The notes under the pieces: generated by a model
The model's input: the letters and a program-made list of their open reading frames with translations, nothing else
The model's database searches: none
Told to the model about the DNA's origin: nothing
In this document: one piece after another, positions 45,820 to 56,188 of the stretch
How the letters are laid out: each line of letters starts with the position of its first letter
How positions within the stretch are numbered: the first letter of the stretch is position 1
Position numbers and translations under genes: made by a program
From: Paraspadella gotoi
Taxonomy: Eukaryota; Chaetognatha
Direction: 5' to 3'
Assembly (NCBI GenBank): GCA_051294375.1
Contig: CM119270.1
Location: 198,713 to 262,712 of the forward strand
DNA length: 64,000 nucleotides

Positions 45820-46172
45820 TTACCCGACAAATTCCGAAAATCTCTTTTCCGGGTTTTCCACGACAGAATTCCTTTTACCGACAAATTCCGAAAAGCGCTT
45901 TTGTTCTCCTTCGTTCCTCTTACCGACAAACTCAGAAAAACGCTTTCTCTCTCCCTCGTTCCTTTTACCGACAAATTCCGAGAATCTCTTTTCGTAAGGT
46001 GTAGCCCTTTTACCGACAAATTCCGAGAATCGCTTCTCGTTAGTCGGGCTCCTTTTACCGACAAATTCGGAAAATCTTTTACCGACGAATTCCGAGAATC
46101 TCTTGTCGGTAGGAATTTTGTCGGGCGGTTGATTCATTATCGTCGTCATCATCTCACGATTTGCTTTTTCGT
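45820..46172 (-). CDS. fulicin-like precursor exon 3 (peptide repeats)
   Basis: The acceptor TTTTTTCTCTCAG precedes 46172. All seven peptide copies and the stop (TAA at 45820-45822, followed directly by TGA) lie in this exon, so the copy number could change by unequal crossing-over. Third-position differences between copies (TTC/TTT, GAA TTC/GAA TTT) show they are not brand-new duplicates. Confidence 0.93.
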
Positions 46173-48980
46173 CTGAGAGAAAAAATTATTGGATTAAAAG
46201 CAGGGTATAGAAGTGACATGGAAAGGGCATTGGCAGGGCGTGGCTTAGGTATGGAATTAGCATGAGATTAGCTGAGCTTTAAAATTGGGATGCATGGGAG
46301 AGGCATTAGCTTGGCATGGATAGTAAGGCGTAGTGAAAGTTACATACGAAAATTCTAAAAGTCAATTATGAACAACATACCATCAGTGAACATTAATTTG
46401 TAAAAAAAATAATTTTACGTTTTTTAATTTTCACAGTAGGCTATATTTATATATAGTACTATCCTTATAAAATCGAAAAATTTCAAAATAGGCTTTTCTT
46501 AATTTTGATTGCAGATATGAATTCCTCGTCAAAAGTTGATAAAAGAAAATATAAATCATTTTTCAAAATTCTTTCATTAAGTGGGTTAAAAATTAAAAAA
46601 AACTATATTTAATATATAAAAAGTTAATTTTAAGCTTAAAATATAGCTTTTTCTAATTTTTGACCCACTTAATGAAGGAATTTTTCAAAAAGAGTTATAT
46701 TTCTTTTTATCAACTTTTTATCACAAATCCAAATCTGCAAAAAAATTTTAGAAAAAAACTGTTTTGAAATTTTAACATTTATTGGTTTAGTATTAGTATA
46801 AATATGGCCTACTGCGTAAATTGTAAAATTTATTAGAAATTTTTTTTATACATAAATGTTCATAAGTATAATGTTATTCGTTCCTCACTTATAGAATTTT
46901 AATTAAAGTTAAACTTAGGAATTTTACTACGCCTTAATGGATACCTCTTTGGCTGGGCATGTGTAAAGCATGTGTATTGTGTAAGCCTAGGGCTTGGCAT
47001 GGATAAAACATGGGAAGGGAAATGAAAGAGCATAGGAAAGGCGTAGAAAAGGTATTGTTACTGCATTGGATAGTCGAATGTTGGGCAATGATTAATAGAT
47101 AGATAGATTAAACTTCTATATACTGAATAAAATGATTCATAATTAAATTGATTAATGAATTTAGTTTATATGAAAGCATTGTTTACAAAATTATATTAAT
47201 TATTATTAATTATTAGTTAATATTATTTTTTATGAGTTGTATTTATTTTACCTTCTCGATTTCTAAGAAATCGACGCAGAATTTCTTCAGCAATCGCATC
47301 GTCCAACCATAAATGACGATCGGTCTCAGGGTTGTCCATTTCTGCGAAATAGGGAGAATAATAGAACATTAGAATAAAAGAATCAGACAATTGTTGATAA
47401 GGCGCTAAGTGGGCTGAAGTTGACTATCCGCAACTTTTTTAACAACTCTTGCAGCCATGGAACAGGCTTGGAATCATGCTTGAGGGTTTTCCACTCCCCC
47501 AAGGAGATTTACGGCCGTTTTCACACGACAGCCCGCCGCTAAAAAAAAATCGAAATTTGCAAACTTGTGCTAATTTTTTTAATCTGAAAGATTTTTTCTG
47601 TAGTAAAAACCTAAATCATTTATTTATCCAAATTTAATATTGATTGGTAATGATTTGGCAATGATCGGGGAAAAGTTGCTTTAAAAATCGTCTGTTATTA
47701 ACAAATCTTTAGTTTTTTAAATCTTTTTGTCTAACTTTATGAACATTTTTTTAAAGAACCATTATAAAAATAGGTATCAATTTTTGAAGAAAATGATATA
47801 TTTAAAAATATTGTAACTTGAAAATAAGCTTAATCAGCTTTAGTTTAATTAAGATAATCCAAATTGAAATATTAAAATCCTAAAATATATTTTTTTAAAT
47901 AACTGACCTATTTTCTCTATAATCATCTCACCAGTTATTGTTTATATAAGTATCATAAAAAAGCTTAAGAAAAAATAAATTAAAATGGCTAACCATAATT
48001 TAATAATTATNNNNNNNNNNGGCTCGATAAAAAGATTTTGAAGGCAACTTTTCTCCGCTCATTGCAGAGTCGAATCAAAACCAATCAATATAAAATTTGG
48101 GTAAATAAATGATTTACGTTTTTACTACAGAAAAAATCTTTCAGATTAAAAAAATTAGCACAAGTTTGCAAATGACGATTTTTTTAGCGGCGGGCTGTCC
48201 ACAATTTCCTTTTCCGCAATTTCCTTTTTCCTCTAACATCCAATCTATTTTACTCTATATTGACATTATTATAATTATAATTTACAACCAAAACTGCGAA
48301 AATCGAAATTTGAAGAGACAGTAATAATTGTTATGTGATAGTGACAGAACCGTTCAATATAAGCAGTCACTGAGCTTCCCTTTAGTGCCAGGCGACCACC
48401 AGGCTTGAACCCCGGACCTTTGGGTTGGGAGGCGAATGACTTGCCTCCGGCACCAATGGCCGCTGATGAACGGTTGGTGGATTTTAGTCCACCATAAATT
48501 GAACTTTAACCTAATCACTACTAATCATTGGAAAATTAAGTCAGTAGTACTTTAGTCGGTCAGTCTGTCTTCATAGTGGGTCTTTTAATCAGTCTGTCTG
48601 GTATTAAATTCGGTCAGTCAGACGAGCTTTCCACTTCACTCTCTTTTTCTCAGTTGTTCTTTCGTTCTGTCCCCTTTGTTTTCTAGATTAGCGATTATAG
48701 ATTTTAATAATAATAATAATTATTATTATTAATATTAATTAATCGCTGAGAACATCCTCATCGCTTTACGATTTCCCGCGACCTCATCTCATGAATATAT
48801 ATACATCATTTATTAATATATAAATATCATTAACTAACCCTGTTCCCCATTAGGCCGTGCCAGATGGGGCGATCCGTGGGCGGAGGAGGAAGAGCAGGAG
48901 AAGGAGATCAGCATAAGCGAGGTCAGGGCGAGAAGGGCCGTTTGAGTCGCAGCCCGAGAGGCACGCCCTTCTGCCGGCAT
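45820..48980 (-). CDS. fulicin-like neuropeptide precursor, seven FSEFV-amide copies (3 coding exons, 194 aa)
   Basis: Exons 48839-48980, 47252-47341 and 45820-46172 sum to 585 bases with a clean stop. Residues 1-34 are a signal peptide (core ALLALTSLMLISFSC). Residues 35-100 are a spacer that includes WLDDAIAEEILRRFL. From residue 101 the pattern KR-FSEFV-GKR repeats. There are seven FSEFVG units, six ending in GKR. The last is Gly followed by the stop. KR sites mark prohormone convertase cleavage and the Gly would be turned into a C-terminal amide, giving FSEFV-amide. Fulicin of the snail Achatina is FNEFV-amide with a D-Asn, so this is probably the same family with Ser at position 2. Linkers are short and often acidic (SPTNE, NEGEQ). 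All introns are phase 1. Confidence 0.92.
46371..46882. mobile_element. fold-back (MITE-like) element in neuropeptide intron
   Basis: An imperfect palindrome of about 510 bases. The left side reads GAACATTAATTTG, CAGTAGGCTATATTTATA, TTGATAAAAG and CATTAAGTGGGTTAAAAATT. The right side is the reverse complement in order: ATTTTTGACCCACTTAATG, CTTTTTATCAA, TATAAATATGGCCTACTG and CATAAATGTTC. There is almost no unpaired centre. No transposase is encoded. It lies in intron 2 of the fulicin-like gene. Confidence 0.75.
47252..47341 (-). CDS. fulicin-like precursor exon 2 (spacer)
   Basis: The acceptor TATTTCGCAG and the donor GAAG|GTAAAA bound 90 bases with phase 1 at both ends. It encodes an acidic then amphipathic spacer (TDRHLWLDDAIAEEILRRFL) with a possible RR cleavage site at residues 70-71. 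Confidence 0.85.
47399..47525 (+). repeat. dispersed repeat, GCGCTAAGTGGCTGAAG family
   Basis: 'aaggcgctaagt.ggctgaag', 'caacttctttaac', 'catggaa' and 'cttgaggttttccac' also occur at 54267-54370 in the same order. It abuts the TIR element at 47526. Possibly SINE-derived; no clear B box. Confidence 0.55.
47526..48202. mobile_element. element with about 165-bp terminal inverted repeats
   Basis: The left end is GACAGCCCGCCGCTAAAAA and the right end is TTTTTAGCGGCGGGCTGTC. The two match inwards for about 165 bases (to about 47690 and from about 48035). The 340-base AT-rich interior has no transposase frame and holds a 10-N gap at 48011-48020. It resembles a non-autonomous DNA transposon. It lies in intron 1 of the fulicin-like gene. 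Confidence 0.75.
48011..48020. other. 10-N gap
   Basis: Ten unknown bases inside the TIR element, different in size from the 25-N joins. Confidence 0.95.
48325..48496 (-). mobile_element. tRNA-derived SINE, family S
   Basis: On the minus strand GGTGCCGGAGGCAAGTCATT is A-box-like and GGGGTTCAAGCCTGG is a good B box (about 48397-48411). It matches 36720-36925 apart from a 40-base deletion. It lies in intron 1 of the fulicin-like gene. Confidence 0.65.
48839..48980 (-). CDS. fulicin-like precursor exon 1 (signal peptide)
   Basis: The ATG at 48980 lies 23 bases inside an exon that opens after the acceptor TTCTCTTTAG (exon base 49003), so a 5' UTR intron exists upstream. The exon ends at CAGG|GTTAGT in phase 1. 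Upstream in-frame codons lie across the acceptor and are not part of the exon, which decides this start. Confidence 0.85.
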
Positions 48981-49104
48981 TTTAGGGTTGGATTTCTTCT
49001 GGCCTAAAGAGAAGAAAGTTTGAGTTATGGTAGTTGGTCGGTCGGTCATTCTATTTGTCAGATGTGGTGGAATTAAGATACATAGTATGAAACTGATACA
49101 GCAA

Positions 49105-49565
49105 ATAAAAAAATTATTCATTCATTTTAAAAAATAAGCTATCATGACCTTGATTTTGGACAGGCGCTGGTCGGTTTGGGCCTCCATCCCTTTTATAAGC
49201 TTTCTATTACAATTTAAGATTTATTAACTTAACTCATTTCAATTTATTTATCGATTAGTTTATCACGACAAAGACTTCAATTTTGAAAAAAAAATGTGAC
49301 TACAATTTTATCTATTCGGATTTTTGAAAAAGATACAAACAAATAAAAAAATATATAGTATTCAATCAACAAACAATGTATTTTTGACCGAGCTAAGTGG
49401 ATTAAAGCACCATTTCTCTTTCAAGATAATAAAAAAGACTTTGAGAGAATCTTGATTAAAATCTTGCAGGTTTCTTCTCTTCTATTTTCTTGTAAGAGAA
49501 ATGACCTATCCAAAGACAAAAAGCAAAAAGAGCTTTTTGATCGAATACATAATAATTTTTTATAT
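49105..49565 (-). repeat. dispersed repeat R1, two fragments
   Basis: 49105-49210 holds 'aaaaattattcattcatttt', 'ataagctatc' and 'ggacaggc', inverted relative to 3030-3110. 49430-49565 holds 'cttgattaaaatcttgcagg' and 'cttgtaagag' in the forward sense. They may be two insertions or one rearranged copy. Confidence 0.5.
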
Positions 49566-49784
49566 TAGTCTTACTAATTTACTCGCAAAACCATGCAAAG
49601 TTTTTTATCTAGCCTCTCTCTTCTCACAAAATATTCAACTAAATCATTCAATTTATTATTTTTTTAAATAAATACTTAAATATTTCTTACCGAATTTTAA
49701 CAAACAATTTTCTTCTTACAAAATCGCGAAAAATTTATTGCTGATTTCGATGGAGAGAAAATCTACGCGTCTTTTTATAGGCGT

Positions 49785-50025
49785 CAATGAAGGTCGTCGT
49801 CGTCGTCGTCGTCGTTGTCGTCGTCTTCATTGTCGTCTTCGTCCTCGTCGTCGTTGTCGACGTCGTCGTCGTCGTCGTCGCCATGCTCCCAAAATCCAGA
49901 AGTTTTTCCTCGTCCTCTTTTTTAGCGCCGCGTTTGTCGTCGCTGTCAAAATTCTTCGTCATCCTCATTGTTGTCGTCGTCGTCGTCATCGTCGTCGTCT
50001 TCATCATCTTCAAAAGTGAAGTTGA
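49785..50025. repeat. (GTC)n-rich region
   Basis: GTC/TTC triplets interrupted by a 100-base unique stretch. Open frames in all three phases of the plus strand and on the minus strand are repeat artefacts. Confidence 0.85.
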
Positions 50026-50034
50026 GGAAATGGA

Positions 50035-50160
50035 ATGAAATGAAAAGAAATGAAATAATGAATTAAAATTCAATGAAATGCAATGAAATACAATGAAATG
50101 AAATGAAATGAAATGAAATGAAATGAAATGAAATGAAATGAAATGAAATGAAATGAAAAG
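50035..50160. repeat. (GAAAT)n pentanucleotide
   Basis: About 25 units of TGAAA, near-perfect over 50092-50157. Confidence 0.95.
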
Positions 50161-50264
50161 AAAATAATTAAACTCAGCCTCATTTGCATTTTCTTTTCTT
50201 CATCCGTCCTTCATTTTTAAGTTTTTGACTTTTGGTTTTCATTTTCAAATTCTAAATTTTATTT

Positions 50265-50410
50265 AATTTGGCTGACAATCCGAGCCGTCAGTTTAACAAT
50301 CCGAGCTGTCAGTTGTCAGTTGTCGGTTGTCAGCTGTCAGTTGAACAATCCGAGCTGTCAGTTGAACAATCCGAGCTGTCAGTTGTCAGTTGGTCAGCTT
50401 GTCAGTTGAA
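50265..50410. repeat. tandem repeat of AACAATCCGAGCTGTCAGTT
   Basis: Four copies with inserted GTCAGTTG sub-repeats. Confidence 0.85.
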
Positions 50411-50699
50411 CTTAATGTATTAAAATTTGAACCTCTGTATGCTACATTGTCACCATCCCACATTGCCACATTGAAAATCATATTGCAATTAATTTGTGGA
50501 TAAGAACACTTATACAAAATTCATCATGGAAACATTTTCCATTTCAAATCGCACCTCGAAACCCTAAACCTCAAAAGAATCTTAAAACCTTCATTTTAAA
50601 CTCTAAACTCTTGTTCCTCGGAACTTTGGGTCTCAAATCTCAATAGACTCTTTTCTATCACAAATAGTTTCTGTTGTTAACATTGTCATCATCATCGTC

Positions 50700-50708
50700 A
50701 TTGTCTTT

Positions 50709-50770
<62 letters not shown>

Positions 50771-50772
50771 GG
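50700..50772. repeat. (ATC)n trinucleotide
   Basis: About 20 perfect CAT units. The poly-Asp and poly-Ser frames across it are artefacts. Confidence 0.95.
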
Positions 50773-50874
50773 TCGTCGTCAACAATCTTTCCTCTTAAAA
50801 ATCTCCCACCTTCTTCAACCTTAAACAAATTCCTCTTTGTCACCTGCAATGTCTTTGTGTTTACGCCCGTGGTC

Positions 50875-51040
50875 TTTAGCCCGCCGCCCCCCCCGCCCCC
50901 CGAGGGCTTTTAGCCGCCCCCTCTGACCCCCCTCAAGGGCTTTTAGTCGCCCCTCCCGAGGGCTTTAGCCGCCCCCCTGCCCCCCCCGAGGGTTTTAACG
51001 GCCCCCCGCCCCCTCTCCACGGCTCCCCGCCTTGAGTAAA
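50875..51040. repeat. GC-rich minisatellite
   Basis: Four units of CCCCGAGGGCTTTTAGCCGC-type sequence with C runs, within an AT-rich setting. Confidence 0.85.
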
Positions 51041-51189
51041 GGCTTTTTTCGCCCTTTCTCTCTCCAAACCCCAGACACACGAGACCCTTTTCTTCTTCTG
51101 CCTGTCTTACGCTAAATTCTAAAAGCCTGGAATTACGACCAACTGTAAATTATACAGGCGACGCCTAAAACAAACGCCTTTTTTTTTTC

Positions 51190-51289
51190 TTATGTCGTTG
51201 TTTGTTGTTGTTATCGTCGTCGTCGTTTTTGTCATCGTTCGTCGTCGTTCGTTCGTTGTCGTTGTCATCAACATCGTCGTGTAGTTCGT

Positions 51290-51342
<53 letters not shown>

Positions 51343-51345
51343 TGC
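51190..51345. repeat. (GTC)n trinucleotide, expanding to the right
   Basis: Degenerate from 51210 and perfect at about 51290-51343 (18 units). Confidence 0.9.
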
Positions 51346-51444
51346 AAAACGTTTTCGTAAATGAGGAAAAATTCTAAGGGACAGTAGTTGCGCGTTTGTC
51401 TGCGAAGGGAAAAGAAAGAAAAGAGAGACGAGAGAGAGGACGCA

Positions 51445-51482
<38 letters not shown>

Positions 51483-51739
51483 GAATTAAAGGAGAAAAGG
51501 TTGAAGTAACAAGGTAAGAGGAGGAGGAGGAGGAGGAAGAGGAGGAGGCGGAAGATTAAGACGAATAGTAGATGATGAATACAACAAAATTCTTAAATGA
51601 GAGAAATAAGAAATTTGATATCAAAATAGAAAAGAGAAAAGAAGAGGAAACAACGACGACAATAACAACAACAACAACTACCATGGATAAAACCTTTTCT
51701 TTAGCTAATCTTCGTTTCAAGGACTTCGCTTCCTCTTAA

Positions 51740-52025
51740 GATTTCAAAAGATTTTTTTCTGAAAAACTCCACAAGGTTTAGTTCTCAAGGGCTCCACTCT
51801 CAAAGATTCTTCTCATGAGGGCTCCACTCTTATCAGCCTCATTATTGAAGATTCTTTCTCTACACATTCCACTCTCAAAGGCTCTTCTCATGAGGGCTCC
51901 ACTCTCAAAACCTCCATTATTGATGATTCTTTTTCTCAGTTTCTCCTAAAGACTCCACTCTCAAACGTTCACTCTTAGGCTTTAGCTCTCAAAGGTTCCA
52001 CTCTCAAAGGAATAAATCCTCAAGA
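51740..52025. repeat. tandem repeat of GGGCTCCACTCTCAAAG type
   Basis: Seven to eight irregular units of TCCACTCTCAAAG with alternative linkers such as TTCTTCTCATGAGGGC. Confidence 0.8.
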
Positions 52026-52348
52026 ATTACTTTTCGGCTCTCTTATCCAAAAGAGCTTATGTTTCTTAATCCACAAACTTAAATTTAACATTAAAATTTA
52101 ATCTTAATCTACTGCTAATTAACCTTATTAACCTATTAACTGTTAATTAACCTAATTAACTCTAACCTTTATCCAATTAATTCTTAATAGTTAACTTTAA
52201 CCTAATATTTAACACTAACCCTAAACATTAATCCTTAATTTTTAACCTTAATACAAGGTACCTTAAGAGAAATCTTCGAGCCTAAACCTTAACCCTGTAG
52301 TCGGGCAAAGCCTAGGTTCACCCCGCCTATAAGCATCACACTTTTATT

Positions 52349-52492
52349 TGGGACCTGGTGGCTCATTGAGTAAAGCCATCAGCTTATGACCACTAGGTAC
52401 GCGGTTCAATCCCCACCCAATACCTCAATGGCGCAACTCTCAATAGATTATGTCGCCTAACTTCACGAGTGCTATCTACTATAAAATAATAA
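52349..52492 (+). mobile_element. tRNA-derived SINE with intact A and B boxes
   Basis: GGTGGCTCATTGAGTAAAGC is A-box-like and GCGGTTCAATCCCC (52401-52414) is a near-perfect B box, 40 bases apart. The 3' part ends 'ctatctactataaaataata'. Of the SINEs here it is the best preserved and defines the family of 13715-13880. Confidence 0.75.
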
Positions 52493-52689
52493 TCTGGGCA
52501 AGCTGTAGTTATTTTAAAGACTGATTCGTTAAATGTTTTTAGCTTTATTTTAAATTATCAGATTCAAAGTTCATTTTTAAAAATTGAAATTTATCAAAAT
52601 ATTTTTTCGGTTTTTCAGTATCAAGTAGAAGTAAATATTTTTGATTATAAAAGCACTAAGAACTTTTGCTCATCACGAGGTAGAAGAAA

Positions 52690-52946
52690 GAGAGAGAGAG
52701 AGAGAGAGAGAGACTTCCGACGGTGATGCCATCAGATGTTAAAATATTGTTGAATGCTGTCGTCGACCGGATTGGCTGTTGTTGTTGTTGTTGCTGCTGC
52801 TAGGGTCGTCTTGATTGTAGTCGTCGTCGTCGTCGTCTCGCTAAGATTGCTGAGTCAGATTTCCGTCCATAAATATTTCAGTCTTAATTAATAATTATGT
52901 TGGCGAAAATAGAAGATTCATGAAACGAACCACTTTCTAGACAAGG

Positions 52947-53002
<56 letters not shown>

Positions 53003-53460
53003 ACAGGATTTCATAAATATTAAATATACTTTCTCTATGATTCTGTCAAATTTCTTTCCCTTTCAGGGTGACACCTCAATTTCTTCTCTCTCATGATTCA
53101 GTTTTTGTGATTTCATATTTAAACCCGATTATATTTTCACATTTTGTGATTTTTCGTTTGTTTAGTCTTTACTTGTTAAGTTTTGGTTGTTCCTGTTTGT
53201 TGAGTCATTTCCAACTTCGATGTACCGGCATTTAAGTAATTATTTTTAAAAATTTTAAAAGACTCATGATCAAGATCGTACAGAGAGAGACAGACACACA
53301 GAGAGAGAGAGAGAGAGAGTGAGAGATAGAGACAGAAAGAGACAGAGATAGAGACAGAGAGAGAGAGAGAAAGAGACAGAGAGTGAGTGAGAGAAAGACA
53401 GAGAGAGAGAAAGACAGAGAGATAGAAAGACAGAGAGAGAGAGACAGAGAGAGAAGCTGG
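52690..53460. repeat. GA microsatellites and spacers
   Basis: (GA)n lies at 52688-52712, 52948-52999 and 53283-53452, the last with CA/GACA variants. The Ser/Leu frame opposite 53283-53452 is an artefact. Between them, a CG-rich (GTC)n/(GTT)n patch lies at 52770-52840. No gene is seen. Confidence 0.8.
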
Positions 53461-54260
53461 ACAGCCGCTGGACAGCCGCTTCAGAGCTGAACTCGTTTTG
53501 AGACGAATCTGAAAAGGGTCCAACTCCTTTACTTTCTTTAAATAAATATTAAAAAATAAAATTTTGGGTATAGAGCCATATAAGAATTCTTTTGTACATT
53601 GAATGTATACTTAAAAATGTAAAAATTTTCGTTTGAGCAAGTTCTCATTCTAAATTTTTGACTCACCCCGTCGAGAGGGGCTACCCCTATTCAGAAGAAA
53701 AAAAGAGAGAGAGAGAGAGAGCGACATATAATTAGAAGAGAGAGAGAGAGAGAGAGAGAAGCTGCACAGCCCCTTTACCCCTATGGCGCCTGACGTAGCG
53801 CGAGCTCCTCCCAACCCAAAGAACTCGGGCACCGTCTTTTACATGGGTGAGCCCACTATATATATAAAAGAGAGAGTGAGACAGAGTGAGAGAGTGAGAG
53901 AGAGAGTGTGTGTGTTGAAGCACAACTGACAACTGAATAGTTTCATAGACTTCGGAGGCAGGTAATCAAATTTCCATCAAATGCTCGTCTCATTTTGGAG
54001 TGGACAGTCCGAGTCACAAAAAAGGTCAAAAAGGTCCAAAAATGTGAAAAGGTCCATTGGAATCTTGGAGATGAAAAGAGCTTCTGGTCAAGAAACGTCG
54101 TTGCAATGACAGATTGTGAACAGATGTCCGGCATTGCGCGAGCAAATGGTAAATGTATGGTGTAGATGAAAATAATCGGTGCCAAAAACTAATATTAGTT
54201 GTCCCTTCTACATCGCTATATAATTGTATTAATTACTGTACTAACTAGCATAGAATATTT
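53461..54260. other. no gene seen
   Basis: A GA microsatellite lies at 53702-53758. Two flanking words, GCTGGACAGCCGC and GCTGCACAGCCCC, recur beside GA tracts at 53455 and 53760. A minus-strand frame of 80 codons at 53943-54185 has no recognised family or splice sites. Confidence 0.5.
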
Positions 54261-54266
54261 TAACTA

Positions 54267-54480
54267 AGGCGCTAAGTTGGCTGAAGATCGCTCTCCCCAA
54301 CTTCTTTAACCCCCTTTATAAGTCATGGAAAGTGTCCTGGGCTTGGAACTACAACTTGAGGTTTTTCCACGCCTCAAGGCTTTATTCAATGAGCCATTGG
54401 GTCGCATCTGACAGAGTCACATTTTAGGCGGGGTCAACGCAATGCCCGACTAAATTAAAAATTAAGGAAACCACAAAACT
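54267..54480 (+). repeat. dispersed repeat, GCGCTAAGTTGGCTGAAG family
   Basis: The first part matches 47399-47525. The last part, GGGTCGCATCTGACAGAGTC to AATGCCCGACTAA, recurs at 59812-59870 and, inverted, at 52290-52340. Confidence 0.6.
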
Positions 54481-54576
54481 TTACAAAACTAGTGAAATAT
54501 ATATCTCGATTTCTTTAGTGTTTTTGTCATTTGTCATTTGTCGTTATCCAACGGACAGATGGACAGACTAATCCTT

Positions 54577-54601
54577 NNNNNNNNNNNNNNNNNNNNNNNN
54601 N
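54577..54601. other. 25-N join, apparently a zero-length gap
   Basis: Flanks are 'gacagactaatcctt' and 'tctttgggagaggaaatt'. The copy at 59975-60010 reads 'gacagactaatcctttgggagaggaaa' without a break, so no sequence need be missing here. Confidence 0.85.
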
Positions 54602-54834
54602 TCTTTGGGAGAGGAAATTGCAACGTCGCCTTAGTTTAGAGAGAATCTTACAAATTAATGACAAATCGTTTAGCTTCGTCTCTCTCTTTATCTCTCTCAT
54701 CTACCTCTCTCCCTCTCGTTCCCCCCTTTCTCATCTCTCTGCTCTCTCTCTCTCTCCTCTCTCATCAGTTCAAATTAATGAAACAAATCGGTTTCCCGTT
54801 TTGGATTTAAGAGGTTTGCGAGAAAGATGACTCT

Positions 54835-54993
54835 CTATCTATCTGTCTATTATTTATTATCTATCTTTATCTATCTAACAATCAATATTCTTAAAGTAAA
54901 GTAATTAATTTCTTTTTCTTTTCTTTTAATTCTTTTATGCTATATTCTATATTCTTGTATTCTATATATCTATCCAATTAATATATCTATCTT

Positions 54994-55067
<74 letters not shown>

Positions 55068-55070
55068 AAC
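54835..55070. repeat. (TATC)n field
   Basis: TCTA/TATC tetranucleotides. Related fields lie at 55990-56250, 57745-57850 and 60200-60450 in the repeated unit. Confidence 0.9.
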
Positions 55071-55885
55071 AAATCAACATTCTTAAGAAAAAAGTAATAA
55101 TTTCATTTTTTTCTTTATTTTGTTTAAAGAGAGTATATAGTTCAGGTTCTTAATTACTATGTATATGATTTTGCAAAAGAAGATTATAGCCAGTCAAGAA
55201 ACTAACGTAATCAATATTAAAACAAACAATTTTTTTTTAAACCGTGAAAACTCTTTGTAAATCTAAGCGTAATTACAAACAAATCTTCGCGACAAAAAGT
55301 CTTTATTGTTTTTCCTACTTTTTTCGCCGACATTAACATTTATTGTGTTTGACGTCGTCGTCGTCGTCTTTAGTCGTAATTCATTGTCGTCGTCCTCCTC
55401 CTCCTTTCTCTCCTTTTCCTCATCTTTCCTACTCCTCCTTCTACTCCTTCTCCCCTCTTCTCCTCCTCCTCTTCCTCCTCCTCTCTTCTTCTTCCCCTCT
55501 TCCTCATTCCTCTTCCTCCTCGCTCCCTCTTCCATCTCTTCATCTCTTTCTCATCTCCTCTCCTCTTTCTCCTCCCCTTTTCTTCCTCCTCTTCCTCATC
55601 CTCTCCTCCTCCTCCTCCTTCCCAGTTTCAAGGGCAATTAAAAAAGTTCCATCAGGTTTCCTCTGAAAATCGTGAAGAGCTTCTTATTGCTCGTGTGCAT
55701 GAGCAGAGCGATGGCTGAGAGTTTGATTCGTGTGGGTGAAAGACGCCTGGAGGAACATCCTTATGCTTTCGTGTCCTACGCTGCACCCGTGTTGCTTGGT
55801 TCCTCGTTCTCTTCGTTCTCGGTCTTCGTTTCGTCTCGTTCGTCGTTGTTCGGTTCGTACGAACAAAGTTTTATATCTCCATGGC

Positions 55886-55926
<41 letters not shown>

Positions 55927-56152
55927 GCTTCAAAAATTAATGAAACAAAATCGGTTTCCGTTTTTGGATTAGAGGTTTGCGAGAAAGATGACTCTCTATC
56001 TATCTGTCTATCTATTTATCTATCTATCTTTATCTATCTAACAAATCAATATTTCTTAAAGTAAAGTAATTAATTTCTTTTTTTCTTTTATCTTTTATTC
56101 TTTTATGCTATATTCTATATTCTTGTATTCTATATATCTATCCAAATATATA

Positions 56153-56188
<36 letters not shown>

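Noticed and set aside
45789-46064. Alternative minus-strand frame with LSVKG repeats over the neuropeptide exon
   Set aside because: It is the shifted reading of the FSEFVGKR repeats. It lacks a signal peptide and conserved cleavage logic, and does not match the phase of the upstream exons.
49738-50073. Arg-, Val- and Thr-rich frames on both strands
   Set aside because: Translations of (GTC)n in different phases.
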